Shown here: one piece after another, positions 32,663-41,263 of the stretch
How positions within the stretch are numbered: position 1 is the first letter of the stretch
Layout: each line of letters begins with the position of its first letter
Assembly (NCBI GenBank): GCA_964646625.1
Contig: CAZYHC010000002.1
Coordinates: forward strand, 1-64,000
DNA length: 64,000 nt
Direction: 5' to 3'
Source: DAOULT01 sp964646625
Lineage (GTDB): Bacteria; Chloroflexota; Anaerolineae; CAZYHC01
The notes under the pieces: model-generated
Database searches by the model: none
What the model was told of the DNA's origin: nothing
What the model saw: the letters and a program-made list of their open reading frames with translations, nothing else
Position numbers and translations under genes: made by a program

Positions 32663-33801
32663 GACGTTTTGCGCTCGAACAGGATGTAGCCCGCCGGGTC
32701 AAGAGGCTACAAGCTTTTATGGAGGAGAAGGAGCTGGGAGCAGTGTTTATACCGGCGCGCGGTGCGCCGGGCATGATGGGGATGGCCAAGTACTTTACCA
32801 ACCTGGTGCTGTGGGCTGGCCCCGCCTGGGTGGTGGTTGGTGCCGACCACCCGGAACCGGCTTTGATCCAGTGGTCGTCTTACGGGGCGGAGTGGAACCG
32901 CCAGGAAGCCACCACCTCCTGGGTGGAGAACCCTGACCCTGATGCCTTGGGGCGAGCGTTGGAGATCGCCCGGGAGTTTACGGCCTCAAAGAAGCGGGTC
33001 GGGGTGGAGCACGTATCCACCAACTGGACCCTGGGGGACTGGGAACGCCTCAACAAGACCCTGTCCGATTGTGAGCTCGTTGATATCACCAAAGAGCTCG
33101 ATGCCATGCGCTCCATCAAATCTCACTTCGAGATAGAGGAGATCTACAACACGGGGCGCATCTTTACCGAGGCGATGGTGCTTTTTGGTGAGGTGGCTTG
33201 TCCGGGGATGCGGGCCTGGGATGCGGCTTCGGCGGCGGAGGAGGTGCTGAAGGCTCAAGGTTGCTTCTGGGGGCGCTCGAAGTATTCCCTCGATCTGCGG
33301 CCCTATACCATCCCCACCCCTCTCGACCGGCGTTTCACCGAGGACGACATCATCCTTTTTGAACTGGTATACACCGGGCCACTGGGCTATTGGGTCGAGA
33401 TGACGGCTCTATACAGCTTCAAGGAGCTTCCGTCAGGTGTAAGGGCCCAGGTGGAAGCGCAGGAGCAAGTGATCGAGGCCGCCGCCCGAGCGGCCAGGCC
33501 GGGCGTGCCTATCGGCAAGATAGCCGAAGTGACCAACCAGACCTTCAAGGGATTAGGCTTCCCGGTGGTAGGTAAGCACACCCCGAATTGTCACAGCATA
33601 GGTCTGGATGAGAGCGATGGGCCTTCTTCCTGGTTCACTCCAGAGGAGAAGCTGGAATGCAACATGGTGCTTTCCTTCCATCCCAGTACGCTCCTGGAAG
33701 GGGATCGCGCTTTCCTGATCTCCGACAACTATCTGGTCACCGCTGAGGGCGCAGTACGCCTCTCTCCCAAAGACTGGACCTACATGCGCATCGAGCTTTG
33801 A
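32656..33801 (+). CDS. Creatinase-fold (M24-like) protein 1, altered metal site
   Basis: 381 residues with a creatinase N-domain (to ~140) and a pita-bread C-domain. By eye, the five M24 metal ligands Asp-Asp-His-Glu-Glu appear as Glu236 (LFELVYTG), Glu248 (YWVEMT), His313 (CHSIGLDESDGPS), His342 (LSFHPST) and Asp357 (ISDNYLVTAEG). The paralogue at 52410 has the same changes. The fold and conserved His fit a C-N hydrolase of the creatinase or ectoine-hydrolase type better than an ordinary dinuclear aminopeptidase. AAGGAGG precedes the ATG. Immediately upstream of importer B. Confidence 0.82.
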   Translation: MLRRFALEQDVARRVKRLQAFMEEKELGAVFIPARGAPGMMGMAKYFTNLVLWAGPAWVVVGADHPEPALIQWSSYGAEWNRQEATTSWVENPDPDALGRALEIAREFTASKKRVGVEHVSTNWTLGDWERLNKTLSDCELVDITKELDAMRSIKSHFEIEEIYNTGRIFTEAMVLFGEVACPGMRAWDAASAAEEVLKAQGCFWGRSKYSLDLRPYTIPTPLDRRFTEDDIILFELVYTGPLGYWVEMTALYSFKELPSGVRAQVEAQEQVIEAAARAARPGVPIGKIAEVTNQTFKGLGFPVVGKHTPNCHSIGLDESDGPSSWFTPEEKLECNMVLSFHPSTLLEGDRAFLISDNYLVTAEGAVRLSPKDWTYMRIEL

Positions 33802-33859
33802 GTTGCCAGGCCGGGAGAGGCGGTTTTGTAATATCTGTAGGGCTTGAAGGGAGGAGGCC

Positions 33860-34780
33860 GTGATAGCCTATATTGTTCGGCGGGCGCTGATCAGTTTACC
33901 TATCCTGTTTCTGGTTATCACCCTGGTATTCTTCGCCTTTCAGCTCATCCCCGGCGATCCGGCGCGTATGTATGCCGGGGAGCAGGCCACTTTGGAAGTG
34001 CTGGAGAAGGTCAGAAAAGACCTGGGGCTGGATCGTCCCGTTCTGGTCCAATACGTCTCCTACTTGAAGCGCCTGGCGCGGGGCGATCTGGGCCAGTCCT
34101 TTATCACCCGCCGGCCGGTGGCCGTCGAGATCACGAGCCGCTTCGGAAATACGGTAAAGCTATCCGTGGCGGCCATTTCTGTGGCTACTATCCTCGGTAT
34201 CACGATGGGGGTCTTATCGGCTATCAACCAGGAGGGCCTTTGGGACTATGTGTTTAGCGTGATATCTATCGTCGGCATCTCCACGCCGGTTTTCTGGCTG
34301 GCCTTGCTCCTGATGTATTTATTCAGTATTCGGCTGCACGCTCTGCCGACCTCTGGGAACGATACCTGGCGGCATTATCTCATGCCCACTTTTTGCCTGG
34401 CCGTCTATTCCATCGCCTTTATCACGCGCATGACCCGCTCCTCCCTGCTGGAGATATTTGGGGAAGACTTTGTACGCACGGCACGGGCTAAAGGGCTTGC
34501 CGAGTACACGGTTCTGGCGCGCCACGTGCTCCGCAATGCCCTGATCCCCATTGCCACCGTGGTCGGACTGCGCTTCGGCTACATGCTCGGCGGGGCAGTG
34601 ATCACTGAAACTATCTTCGCCTGGCCCGGCATGGGACGATTGCTCGTCACAGCAGTGGAACAACGTGACATTCCTGTGGTCCAGGGCGTGCTGTTAGTAT
34701 TTGCGGCCTCGTTTGTGCTGGTCAATCTGACCATCGACGTTCTCTACGCCTTCATAGATCCACGGATCAGATATACTTAG
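33860..34780 (+). CDS. Peptide-type ABC permease B1 (DppB-like)
   Basis: 306 residues starting MIAYIVRRALISLPILFLVITLVFFAFQLIPGDPARM. The coupling region is FVRTARAKGLAEYTVLARHVLRNALIPIATVVGLRFG, followed by GGAVITETIFAWPGMGRLLVTAVEQRDIPVVQGVLL. GTG start at 33860 with GGGAGGAGG just upstream. Pairs with the next gene. Confidence 0.96.
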   Translation: MIAYIVRRALISLPILFLVITLVFFAFQLIPGDPARMYAGEQATLEVLEKVRKDLGLDRPVLVQYVSYLKRLARGDLGQSFITRRPVAVEITSRFGNTVKLSVAAISVATILGITMGVLSAINQEGLWDYVFSVISIVGISTPVFWLALLLMYLFSIRLHALPTSGNDTWRHYLMPTFCLAVYSIAFITRMTRSSLLEIFGEDFVRTARAKGLAEYTVLARHVLRNALIPIATVVGLRFGYMLGGAVITETIFAWPGMGRLLVTAVEQRDIPVVQGVLLVFAASFVLVNLTIDVLYAFIDPRIRYT

Positions 34781-34797
34781 TTGAAAAGGGCACGCCT

Positions 34798-35646
34798 ATG
34801 AGCCTGCAGAACTTGTTCAAGCCTATCGCCCGTTTTATACGTACCTACAAGCTGGCTTCAGTCGGGGGCTTCATCGTGATTCTTTTTCTGCTGGTGGGGT
34901 TGCTGGCGCCCTGGATTGCTCCCAAAGATCCAAACAAGATCTCTGTTTGGGATTCGGTCAAACCGCCTGGAGGAGAGTTCTTGCTGGGGGCCGATCATAA
35001 CGGTCGCGACCTGTTGAGCCGGATTATCTATGGGGCACGTATCTCTCTGTTCATATCCTTTACAGCCGTGGGCGTGGGGACGGTTATCGGGGTGACCCTT
35101 GGCACCCTGGCCGGATGGCACAAGCGGCTGGAAACCCCGATCATGAGGTTTATGGACGTGCTGTTGTGCTTTCCCGGCATCATCACTGCGTTGGCTATTA
35201 TTTCCATCCTGGGATCGGGGGTTGAAAACGTCATCGTCGCCATCGTGATGTATCAGATACCGCAGTTCGCACGCCTGGCTCATGGGCTTACCCTCACCGT
35301 CAAGGAAAACACTTACGTGACCGCCGCCCTTTCTATCGGCGCCTCCGACAACCGGATTTTGTCGCAGCACATTCTGCCGAACATCGCGGCCTCGGTGATC
35401 GTGCAGATGAGTCTGCTGATTCCGGGCGCGATCTTGACTACCGCAGGACTCAGTTTTCTGGGGCTGGGCGTCGAGCCGCCGACAGCGGAATGGGGCTCGA
35501 TGCTGCAAGACAGCCTGAAGTGGGCGCGCATGGCGCCACACGTCATGATCTTCCCCGGGTTGGCGCTCATGTTAGTGGTCTTTGGCTTTAATACGTTTGG
35601 AGATGGTCTGCGCAGTGCACTGGATCCAAGGTTGAGGCACAGATAG
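34798..35646 (+). CDS. Peptide-type ABC permease B2 (DppC-like)
   Basis: 282 residues. LLAPWIAPKDPNKISVWDSVKPPGGEFLLGADHNGRDLLSRIIYGARISLF is the DppC start block. YVTAALSIGASDNRILSQHILPNIAASVIV is the coupling segment, and LSFLGLGVEPPTAEWGSMLQD the closing motif. Unlike importers A and C, the binding protein gene here follows the permeases. Confidence 0.96.
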   Translation: MSLQNLFKPIARFIRTYKLASVGGFIVILFLLVGLLAPWIAPKDPNKISVWDSVKPPGGEFLLGADHNGRDLLSRIIYGARISLFISFTAVGVGTVIGVTLGTLAGWHKRLETPIMRFMDVLLCFPGIITALAIISILGSGVENVIVAIVMYQIPQFARLAHGLTLTVKENTYVTAALSIGASDNRILSQHILPNIAASVIVQMSLLIPGAILTTAGLSFLGLGVEPPTAEWGSMLQDSLKWARMAPHVMIFPGLALMLVVFGFNTFGDGLRSALDPRLRHR

Positions 35647-35664
35647 GTCTAACAGGCTGAAGGG

Positions 35665-35700
35665 AAGGAGGTGATGTCACCCGTTCGATCGCTGCTTTGA
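35665..35700 (+). promoter_or_regulatory. Leader with strong extra Shine-Dalgarno and 8-codon ORF
   Basis: AAGGAGGTGATG, again almost the exact complement of the 16S tail, 90 bp before binding-protein gene B. ATG 35674 opens MSPVRSLL and stops at 35700. Same arrangement as at 12971, 25971 and 56249. Confidence 0.45.
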
Positions 35701-35756
35701 CTGGTCAAGAGTTTACGGCAGGTAAACTCGCTTATTACTACTAAGGAGGTAGCAAA

Positions 35757-37361
35757 ATGAAAATCCTACGTATACTGGTCCTGCTGGCTTTTGTTGGCGT
35801 GCTGGTGCTGGCTGCCAGCGGGACGCCAGAGGTGAAGGCTGAAGAACCCAAGTCTGGCGGCACGCTGACCGTGGCGGTGCCGAACATCGTGCACCTTGAC
35901 TGCAACGGCGTCAACCAGTACGGTCTCAACGAAATCGCTCAACTGTTCTACGAGACCCTGGTCGATCGTAACACCGAAGGCGAGGTCGTCCCCCTGCTGA
36001 TAAAGGAGATCGAGATCTCGGACGATGGCCTGGTGCACACCTGGACGCTTCAGTCAGGCGTGAAATTCCACGACGGCACGGACTTTAACGCCGAGGCGGT
36101 CAAGTGGAACCTCGAGCGCAAGATCAACAATACGCTGCCGATGTGGGATTTGATCCCCTTTGAGACGATCGAGGCTGTTGACGACCTGACGGTAAAGGTC
36201 ACCCTCTCCCGCCCGTTCGCGGCTATTTACAACATCCTGCACGTCAAGACCTTTTCGATGTACAGCCCGAGCTTCGTCGAAGAAGTGGGTGACGACGCCC
36301 TCAAGAGCCAGGCCTCAGGGACCGGCCCCTTCATGGTGGAGGAATACGTTCCCAACGAGATCCTGAAGCTGAAGAAGAACCCCAACTACTGGCAAGAGGG
36401 CCTGCCCTACCTGGATGAGATCACCTTCCGCGTGGTCCCGGATAACAACACGCGGGCCACCATGCTGGAAGCGGGCGATGCCGACATAGCCGGATTCCTC
36501 TCCATCCAGGACCTCGAGCGGTTCAAGGTGAACGATGAAATCGCCGTCCATTCGGGGGTCAGCTCCAGGCACTTCTACCTGGCCTTGAATATGTCGAACC
36601 CGCCCCTCGACGACGTGCGCGTCCGCAAGGCCATCAACCACGCGGTGGACAAGGAAGGCATCGCCCAGATGGTCTTCCTGGGGTATGTCGCCCCTGCCAA
36701 AGCCGTCATCGTCAACCCTGCGGTTAGCGGCTACGCCGAGGCCGGGTACTACGAATACGACCCCGAAAAAGCTAAAGAACTGCTGGCGGAGGCTGGCTGG
36801 ACAGACACCAACGGGGATGGCAACATAGATAAGGATGGCGAGGAGTTGGTGCTCGTCCTGCGCACCCGCAAGGGCACCACCCCGGGAGACATTGAGACCG
36901 CCGAACTGGTCCAGGGTATGTTGAGTGATATCGGGATCAAGGTGGACATTGACATCGTCGATACGGCCTCGTTCCTGGCCGAGCTTAACAAGCCCATCGA
37001 AGAAGAAAACTATCCTAAGTACGACCTCTGCAACCTGTCGTGGGGCACCTTCACCGGCGACGCCGAGTACGTGTTGAAGACCTACTACGCCTGTGACGCC
37101 TGGCCGCCCCGCTACTGGGACTATTCCCACTACTGCAACGAAGAGGTTGACAAGATGATCGCGGAGGCCGACACCGTTCCCACCCTGGAAGAGCGCAACG
37201 CCATCTATGCCGAAGTCATCAAGCAGGTCTGGGATGACGCGCCGACCCTCATTCTCTTTGATGGTCTCTCCACAGTGGCGGCCCGCAGCTACGTGAAGGG
37301 CCTTTACCTCGATCCAGCCCAAACCGTCTGGCCCGTAAAGTACGTCTGGCTCGACAAGTAG
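35757..37361 (+). CDS. Peptide-type ABC substrate-binding protein (SBP_bac_5) B
   Basis: 534 residues with a short Sec signal peptide (~1-25, ILRILVLLAFVGVLVLAASG). Family-5 segments: SGGTLTVAVPNIVHLDCNG, HTWTLQSGVKFHDGTDFNAEAVKWNLERK, ASGTGPFMVEEYVPNEILKLKKNPNYW and PPLDDVRVRKAINHAVDKEGIAQMVF. AAGGAGG precedes the ATG. It completes importer B with the two permeases just upstream. Confidence 0.95.
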   Translation: MKILRILVLLAFVGVLVLAASGTPEVKAEEPKSGGTLTVAVPNIVHLDCNGVNQYGLNEIAQLFYETLVDRNTEGEVVPLLIKEIEISDDGLVHTWTLQSGVKFHDGTDFNAEAVKWNLERKINNTLPMWDLIPFETIEAVDDLTVKVTLSRPFAAIYNILHVKTFSMYSPSFVEEVGDDALKSQASGTGPFMVEEYVPNEILKLKKNPNYWQEGLPYLDEITFRVVPDNNTRATMLEAGDADIAGFLSIQDLERFKVNDEIAVHSGVSSRHFYLALNMSNPPLDDVRVRKAINHAVDKEGIAQMVFLGYVAPAKAVIVNPAVSGYAEAGYYEYDPEKAKELLAEAGWTDTNGDGNIDKDGEELVLVLRTRKGTTPGDIETAELVQGMLSDIGIKVDIDIVDTASFLAELNKPIEEENYPKYDLCNLSWGTFTGDAEYVLKTYYACDAWPPRYWDYSHYCNEEVDKMIAEADTVPTLEERNAIYAEVIKQVWDDAPTLILFDGLSTVAARSYVKGLYLDPAQTVWPVKYVWLDK

Positions 37362-37385
37362 TAAGCTGTGTGCTGACAATAAATA

Positions 37386-37419
37386 AGGTGCCTGGCACTT
37401 CCAAAAGTGCCAGGCACCT
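37386..37419. repeat. REP-like palindrome, copy 2
   Basis: AGGTGCCTGGCACTT (37386-37400) and AAGTGCCAGGCACCT (37405-37419), a perfect 15-bp stem with a 4-base loop. It begins 25 bp after binding-protein gene B and ends 11 bp before the next start codon, so it also serves as the hairpin that follows each binding-protein gene here. Confidence 0.9.
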
Positions 37420-37430
37420 ACCGAACTGCG

Positions 37431-38924
37431 ATGAACATGAAGCCGACTCCAGTGGACCTCATAATCGATGGGGGGATAGTATTGACGATGGACCCCCAGA
37501 ACCGTCTGATCCAGGACGGCGCAGTGGCGGTGAAGGGCAAGACCATCGCCGCTGTGGGCACGGCTGAGGAGGTTCGGCAGGCGTACACGGCCGAGACGGT
37601 CCTGGAGGCCAGCCACAAGGTGGTGATGCCCGGCCTGGTGGACACCTACGGCCACGCCGGCCATGGGCTGATTAAAGGCATCCACCATCCCGGCCTGGGA
37701 TGGCCCACCAACAAGTTGTATTTCCACGCCACTGACGAACGGTGGTGGTACGCCGAGGGATTGCTGTCTGCTCTGGAGCGGCTGAGGTTTGGCGTCACCT
37801 GCGGCTTCTCGGTCATCGGGGCGACGCCGGCCCGCATGGACAGCCCTGTTTTCGCCGAGCGCCAGGCGGAGGCCGTGAGCGAGGTGGGCATCCGGGGGGT
37901 GTTGGGGGTTGGCCCGCCGGACCCGCACGTCAGCCACGTACCGGAGCCGTGGAGCGGCACCTTCTGGGAGAGGGGCAAGCCGGTCGAGCATACCTTCACC
38001 TACGAAGACACCATCCGTAACGCCATCTCTATCGTCGAAAGCTGGCACGGCCGGGCGGATGGTCGCATCCACGTGGCCCTGCACTTCCCCTATCTCTTTG
38101 GCCGGCAGGCGGCCCATCCGCGCATTCCCTTCGTGTATAGGGATGAGCACGTACCGGTCATGATCGAGAAGGCCGAGGAGATCCGGGATCTGGCGGATCG
38201 CTACCACGTCCTGATCCATACCCATGCCTTCAAAGGCTCCATTGCCTTCGGGTTGGAAAAGTTCGGAACGGGTAAAGTCCATCAATTACTGGGGCCTGAT
38301 GTCTTGCTGGCCCACTCCAATGGCCTCTCGGAGGAAGAGGTCCGCGTGCTGGGCGAGGAAGGGGTGGGCATCGCCGTGGTGCCCTTCACCCACGAGAACA
38401 TTCTGTACGGCCCATGCCCGGCGGTTGAGCTGCTCCAGGCCGGGGCTAACGTGACCATTGCCACGGATGGGACCGCTCCCTATTGTTCTTACGATCTATT
38501 CAAGGACGTTTCGCGGGCGATATGGGCCCAATGGACCCGCTTTGGGGACCAGGCCGTGCTGCCGCCGGGGAAGGCGCTGCGCATGGTGACTATTGACGCC
38601 GCCCGCGCGTTGGGCCTGGATCACCTGATCGGCTCCCTGGAGGTGGGTAAGCGGGCGGATATCATTCTGGTGGATCTGTCCAGACCGCACCTGACCCCCG
38701 ACGCCTTCGTGCCGCGGCTGCTGGCCTTCTACGCAAACGGCAATGACGTGGACACGGTCCTGGTAGATGGGACGATCCTGATGCAAGGTCGAAGGGTCAA
38801 TACCGTGGACGAGGAGGCCGTGGTGGAGATGGCCCGCGAGCAGGCCGCGCGGGCCTTCGAGCGGTTCGACGTCTCCGACTATCTGGAAATGGATGAAAAC
38901 TTCTGGCAGGGGTGGAAGTACTGA
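37431..38924 (+). CDS. Amidohydrolase (AtzA/TrzA, MTA/SAH-deaminase-like) with incomplete HxH
   Basis: 497 residues of the cytosine-deaminase-like amidohydrolase group. The first metal motif, normally HxH, reads TYGH: Tyr73 replaces the first His and His75 remains. Other ligand positions look intact (LIHTHAFKGS, LLAHSNGLSEEEV, IATDGTAPYCSYD), but the Glu usually after HxH-Ser/Ala in deaminases is absent. It may be mononuclear with changed chemistry, or inactive. No good ribosome binding site before ATG 37431, because a palindrome occupies that place. Overlapping roles with the M24-like gene 22 bp downstream are unknown. Confidence 0.8.
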   Translation: MNMKPTPVDLIIDGGIVLTMDPQNRLIQDGAVAVKGKTIAAVGTAEEVRQAYTAETVLEASHKVVMPGLVDTYGHAGHGLIKGIHHPGLGWPTNKLYFHATDERWWYAEGLLSALERLRFGVTCGFSVIGATPARMDSPVFAERQAEAVSEVGIRGVLGVGPPDPHVSHVPEPWSGTFWERGKPVEHTFTYEDTIRNAISIVESWHGRADGRIHVALHFPYLFGRQAAHPRIPFVYRDEHVPVMIEKAEEIRDLADRYHVLIHTHAFKGSIAFGLEKFGTGKVHQLLGPDVLLAHSNGLSEEEVRVLGEEGVGIAVVPFTHENILYGPCPAVELLQAGANVTIATDGTAPYCSYDLFKDVSRAIWAQWTRFGDQAVLPPGKALRMVTIDAARALGLDHLIGSLEVGKRADIILVDLSRPHLTPDAFVPRLLAFYANGNDVDTVLVDGTILMQGRRVNTVDEEAVVEMAREQAARAFERFDVSDYLEMDENFWQGWKY

Positions 38925-38946
38925 AGGGACGGGACGGAGGCAAGAA

Positions 38947-40221
38947 ATGATCCAGGCAAACGAGATCTCCATTGCGCCCATAGCTCCTCTGGAGCCTCCC
39001 TTCCGCCTGCCCGAAGCCTGGTACCGGGAGAACGTTAAGCGCCTCCAGGCCAGACTGGGAGAGAACGGCCTGGAGGGGATCATTCTGGAGGACGTGTGGA
39101 ACATTATCTACTTCTCCGGGCTTTTTCACTCCCAGACGGAACGACCCTTGTGGCTTTTTATCCCTACCGGGGGAGACCCCACCATTTTCCACCCGGCCCT
39201 GGACCGGGATCTGGTAAATACCTGGTGGATCGAAGATCGAGAATGGTACTTTGACTTCCCTCACCACGGGGCCTATAACACCCTGGTGTTTGAAGGGGGC
39301 CCGCCGGTGGATTTGTTGGCGTGGATGTTGGAGCGTCTGGCCGCGCGAGGGTTCAGCCAGGCGGTGCTGGGCCTTGAGAAGGAGTTAGACCCAGGCACGG
39401 CTGCCCGAATGCGCCAGGCTCTGCCGCACGCTACGTTCGAGGTCGTGGGCGATATCTGCCTCAAGATGCGCCGGGTGAAGACCCCTGAAGAGATCGCTCT
39501 CATCCAGAAAGCCATTGACCTTCAGGATCACATGCTGGGGTTTGCCCGCGCCTTCATTCTCGGACGGGGAGCGGGCGTCACCGACTTTGACGTCCGCCTG
39601 GAAACCGAGCGTTACGCCACCCATCTGCTCATGCAGTGGCTAAAGCTGGATGGCAGGCCGCATAATGGCGCCGGCATCAATTTCTGGTTCGGGTGTCGGG
39701 CGGGCCTTACGACGGCGTATCCGCATCCCAACCAGTTCCCCTACCACCAGATCGAGCGCGGAGATGCCATCCAACTGGCGGGATTTGTCCATCTCGGCGG
39801 GTACGTGGGAGAGGGGTATCGCGCGCTGCAAACCGAACCGATGACCGACCTGCACGAGAGGATGTGGGACGTTCACACCGAGATGACCGAACTTCAGGCA
39901 GAGCTTTGTAGAGCAGGCGCGCCTTGCAACGAGATCGCCAGCAGGGTGCTCAGGCTGGCCCGGGATGCTGGATTGGAAAGGTACGTCTACCATCGCCCGG
40001 CCCACGGAATCGGTATGGAAGGGCATCAACCCCCTTACCTGAGCCTGGGCGATGAGACCGTTCTGGAGGAAGGGATGGTCCTCAGCAACGAGCCAGGATT
40101 GTACAATCCTGAAGGCGGCTGGGGATACAATCATTCCAACACCGTGCTGGTGGGGAAGGAGCGGGGGATCGTTCTGAACAAAACCCCACTTACAAAGGAA
40201 TGGTGTTGGCTGAAGATTTAG
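38947..40221 (+). CDS. Creatinase-fold (M24-like) protein 2
   Basis: 424 residues: creatinase N-domain (LQARLGENGLEGIILEDVWNIIYFSGLF) and a pita-bread domain. His is conserved in RPAHGIGMEGHQPP and Glu in LSNEPGLY. The first Asp position reads Gln276 (IQLAGF), and the second Asp and last Glu positions read as GEGY and YNHSN, so a standard dinuclear metal site is not evident. Divergent from the other two M24-like proteins here. GGAGG precedes the ATG. Possible C-N hydrolase acting on an amidine or N-acyl amino acid. Confidence 0.8.
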   Translation: MIQANEISIAPIAPLEPPFRLPEAWYRENVKRLQARLGENGLEGIILEDVWNIIYFSGLFHSQTERPLWLFIPTGGDPTIFHPALDRDLVNTWWIEDREWYFDFPHHGAYNTLVFEGGPPVDLLAWMLERLAARGFSQAVLGLEKELDPGTAARMRQALPHATFEVVGDICLKMRRVKTPEEIALIQKAIDLQDHMLGFARAFILGRGAGVTDFDVRLETERYATHLLMQWLKLDGRPHNGAGINFWFGCRAGLTTAYPHPNQFPYHQIERGDAIQLAGFVHLGGYVGEGYRALQTEPMTDLHERMWDVHTEMTELQAELCRAGAPCNEIASRVLRLARDAGLERYVYHRPAHGIGMEGHQPPYLSLGDETVLEEGMVLSNEPGLYNPEGGWGYNHSNTVLVGKERGIVLNKTPLTKEWCWLKI

Positions 40222-40267
40222 CGTTATCTGGTCGCGCTTCGCTGGTTTGCCGATTGGAGGATGCTTT

Positions 40268-41119
40268 ATGCTTGGAACCAACGTCGAAGATCTGGTCGTA
40301 ATGGCCGTCACAGGCTTTGTCAGTGCTCCTAAGCTGCCACGCTCCCCCTATCGCCCTGACACGGAAGGGATGAGCACGATGCCGATTGGGATGGCCGGCG
40401 TGGTGTACAACGCGCGGGTGGGTGATCCGGCCTTTGGGTGGGCTGGCGATCACGTCGAACCTGGGGTCAGTATCGCCCATCCCGATTCGGACATTGACCA
40501 CGCCCTGCACTATCTCATGTGTGTGGGCAACGAGGCGGTAGTGGTCAGCGGCCTCGCGGTGGGGGCGCGGGGCGTCGTCACCGGCGAGCACGCTCGCGTG
40601 CTGGTTGATTTCGAGCCGGAGGTTTTAGAACAGCTTTGCATCGGCGATAAAATCCTGGTCAAAACTCACGGCCGCGGAATGCGCCTGCTGGATTGCCCTG
40701 GGGTGTTGGTGAAGAAGGCTGGCCCCAACCTGATAGAGAAGTGGGGACTTAGGCTGTCGTCCCGGGGTCGATTGCAGGTGCCCGTGGTGGCTACCATGCC
40801 CGCGCATATTCTGGGCAGCGGCGCCGAACTGACCCCCGAATTCGTCGATCAGGACATAATGACCGGCGACCGGGCTGCTCTGGCGGAGCTGGGTATCGAC
40901 GATCTCAAGCTGGGCGACCTGGTGGCAGTGATGGATACCGACCACCGCTACGGACGCGGCTATAAGCCAGGGGGCGTGACCATCGGGCTGATCATGCACG
41001 GGGACTCTCCCACCTCGGGGCACGGCCCAGGCTGCCAGGACATGCTCGTGTGCGCCGACGGCGAGATCGAACCGATCATCGACCCTGATGCTAACATCGC
41101 CCAAATTCTGGGGATGTAG
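40268..41119 (+). CDS. DUF4438 protein 1
   Basis: 283 residues of a family of unknown function (DUF4438). It carries the segments I associate with the family: MAGVVYNARVGDPAFGWAGDHVEPGVS, GDLVAVMDTDHRYGRGYKPGGVTIG, HGDSPTSGHGPG and a closing IEPIIDPDANIAQIL. No membrane segment. GGAGG 7 bases before ATG 40268 sets the start. The next gene is a diverged paralogue. Confidence 0.82.
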   Translation: MLGTNVEDLVVMAVTGFVSAPKLPRSPYRPDTEGMSTMPIGMAGVVYNARVGDPAFGWAGDHVEPGVSIAHPDSDIDHALHYLMCVGNEAVVVSGLAVGARGVVTGEHARVLVDFEPEVLEQLCIGDKILVKTHGRGMRLLDCPGVLVKKAGPNLIEKWGLRLSSRGRLQVPVVATMPAHILGSGAELTPEFVDQDIMTGDRAALAELGIDDLKLGDLVAVMDTDHRYGRGYKPGGVTIGLIMHGDSPTSGHGPGCQDMLVCADGEIEPIIDPDANIAQILGM

Positions 41120-41153
41120 CACGACTTTCGATAGCATCTTTGCAACTGCGCTA

Positions 41154-41240
41154 GCCCCCGTCCCGGGGGCGGTGATCGTGGATTATCGTGACGTTAACGA
41201 CGAACGTTCGCTGTGAACGTCCCCGAGACGAGGACTGGGA
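41154..41240. repeat. Intergenic element, GGGGGCGGTGA / CCCCGAGACG family, copy B
   Basis: Begins with the hairpin GCCCCCGTCCCGGGGGC (41154-41170) and GGTGA, ends CCCCGAGACGAGGACTGG. Inside it is ACGAACGTTCGCTGT (41200-41214), identical to 15 bases in the loop of the palindrome at 8324. Lies between the two DUF4438 genes. Confidence 0.6.
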
Positions 41241-41263
41241 ACGGGCGAAAAAGGAGAGCATCT

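Noticed and set aside
36315..38285. 656-codon minus-strand frame opposite the binding protein and amidohydrolase
   Set aside because: It spans two conserved plus-strand genes and their spacer, with low-complexity His/Gly/Arg-rich translation.
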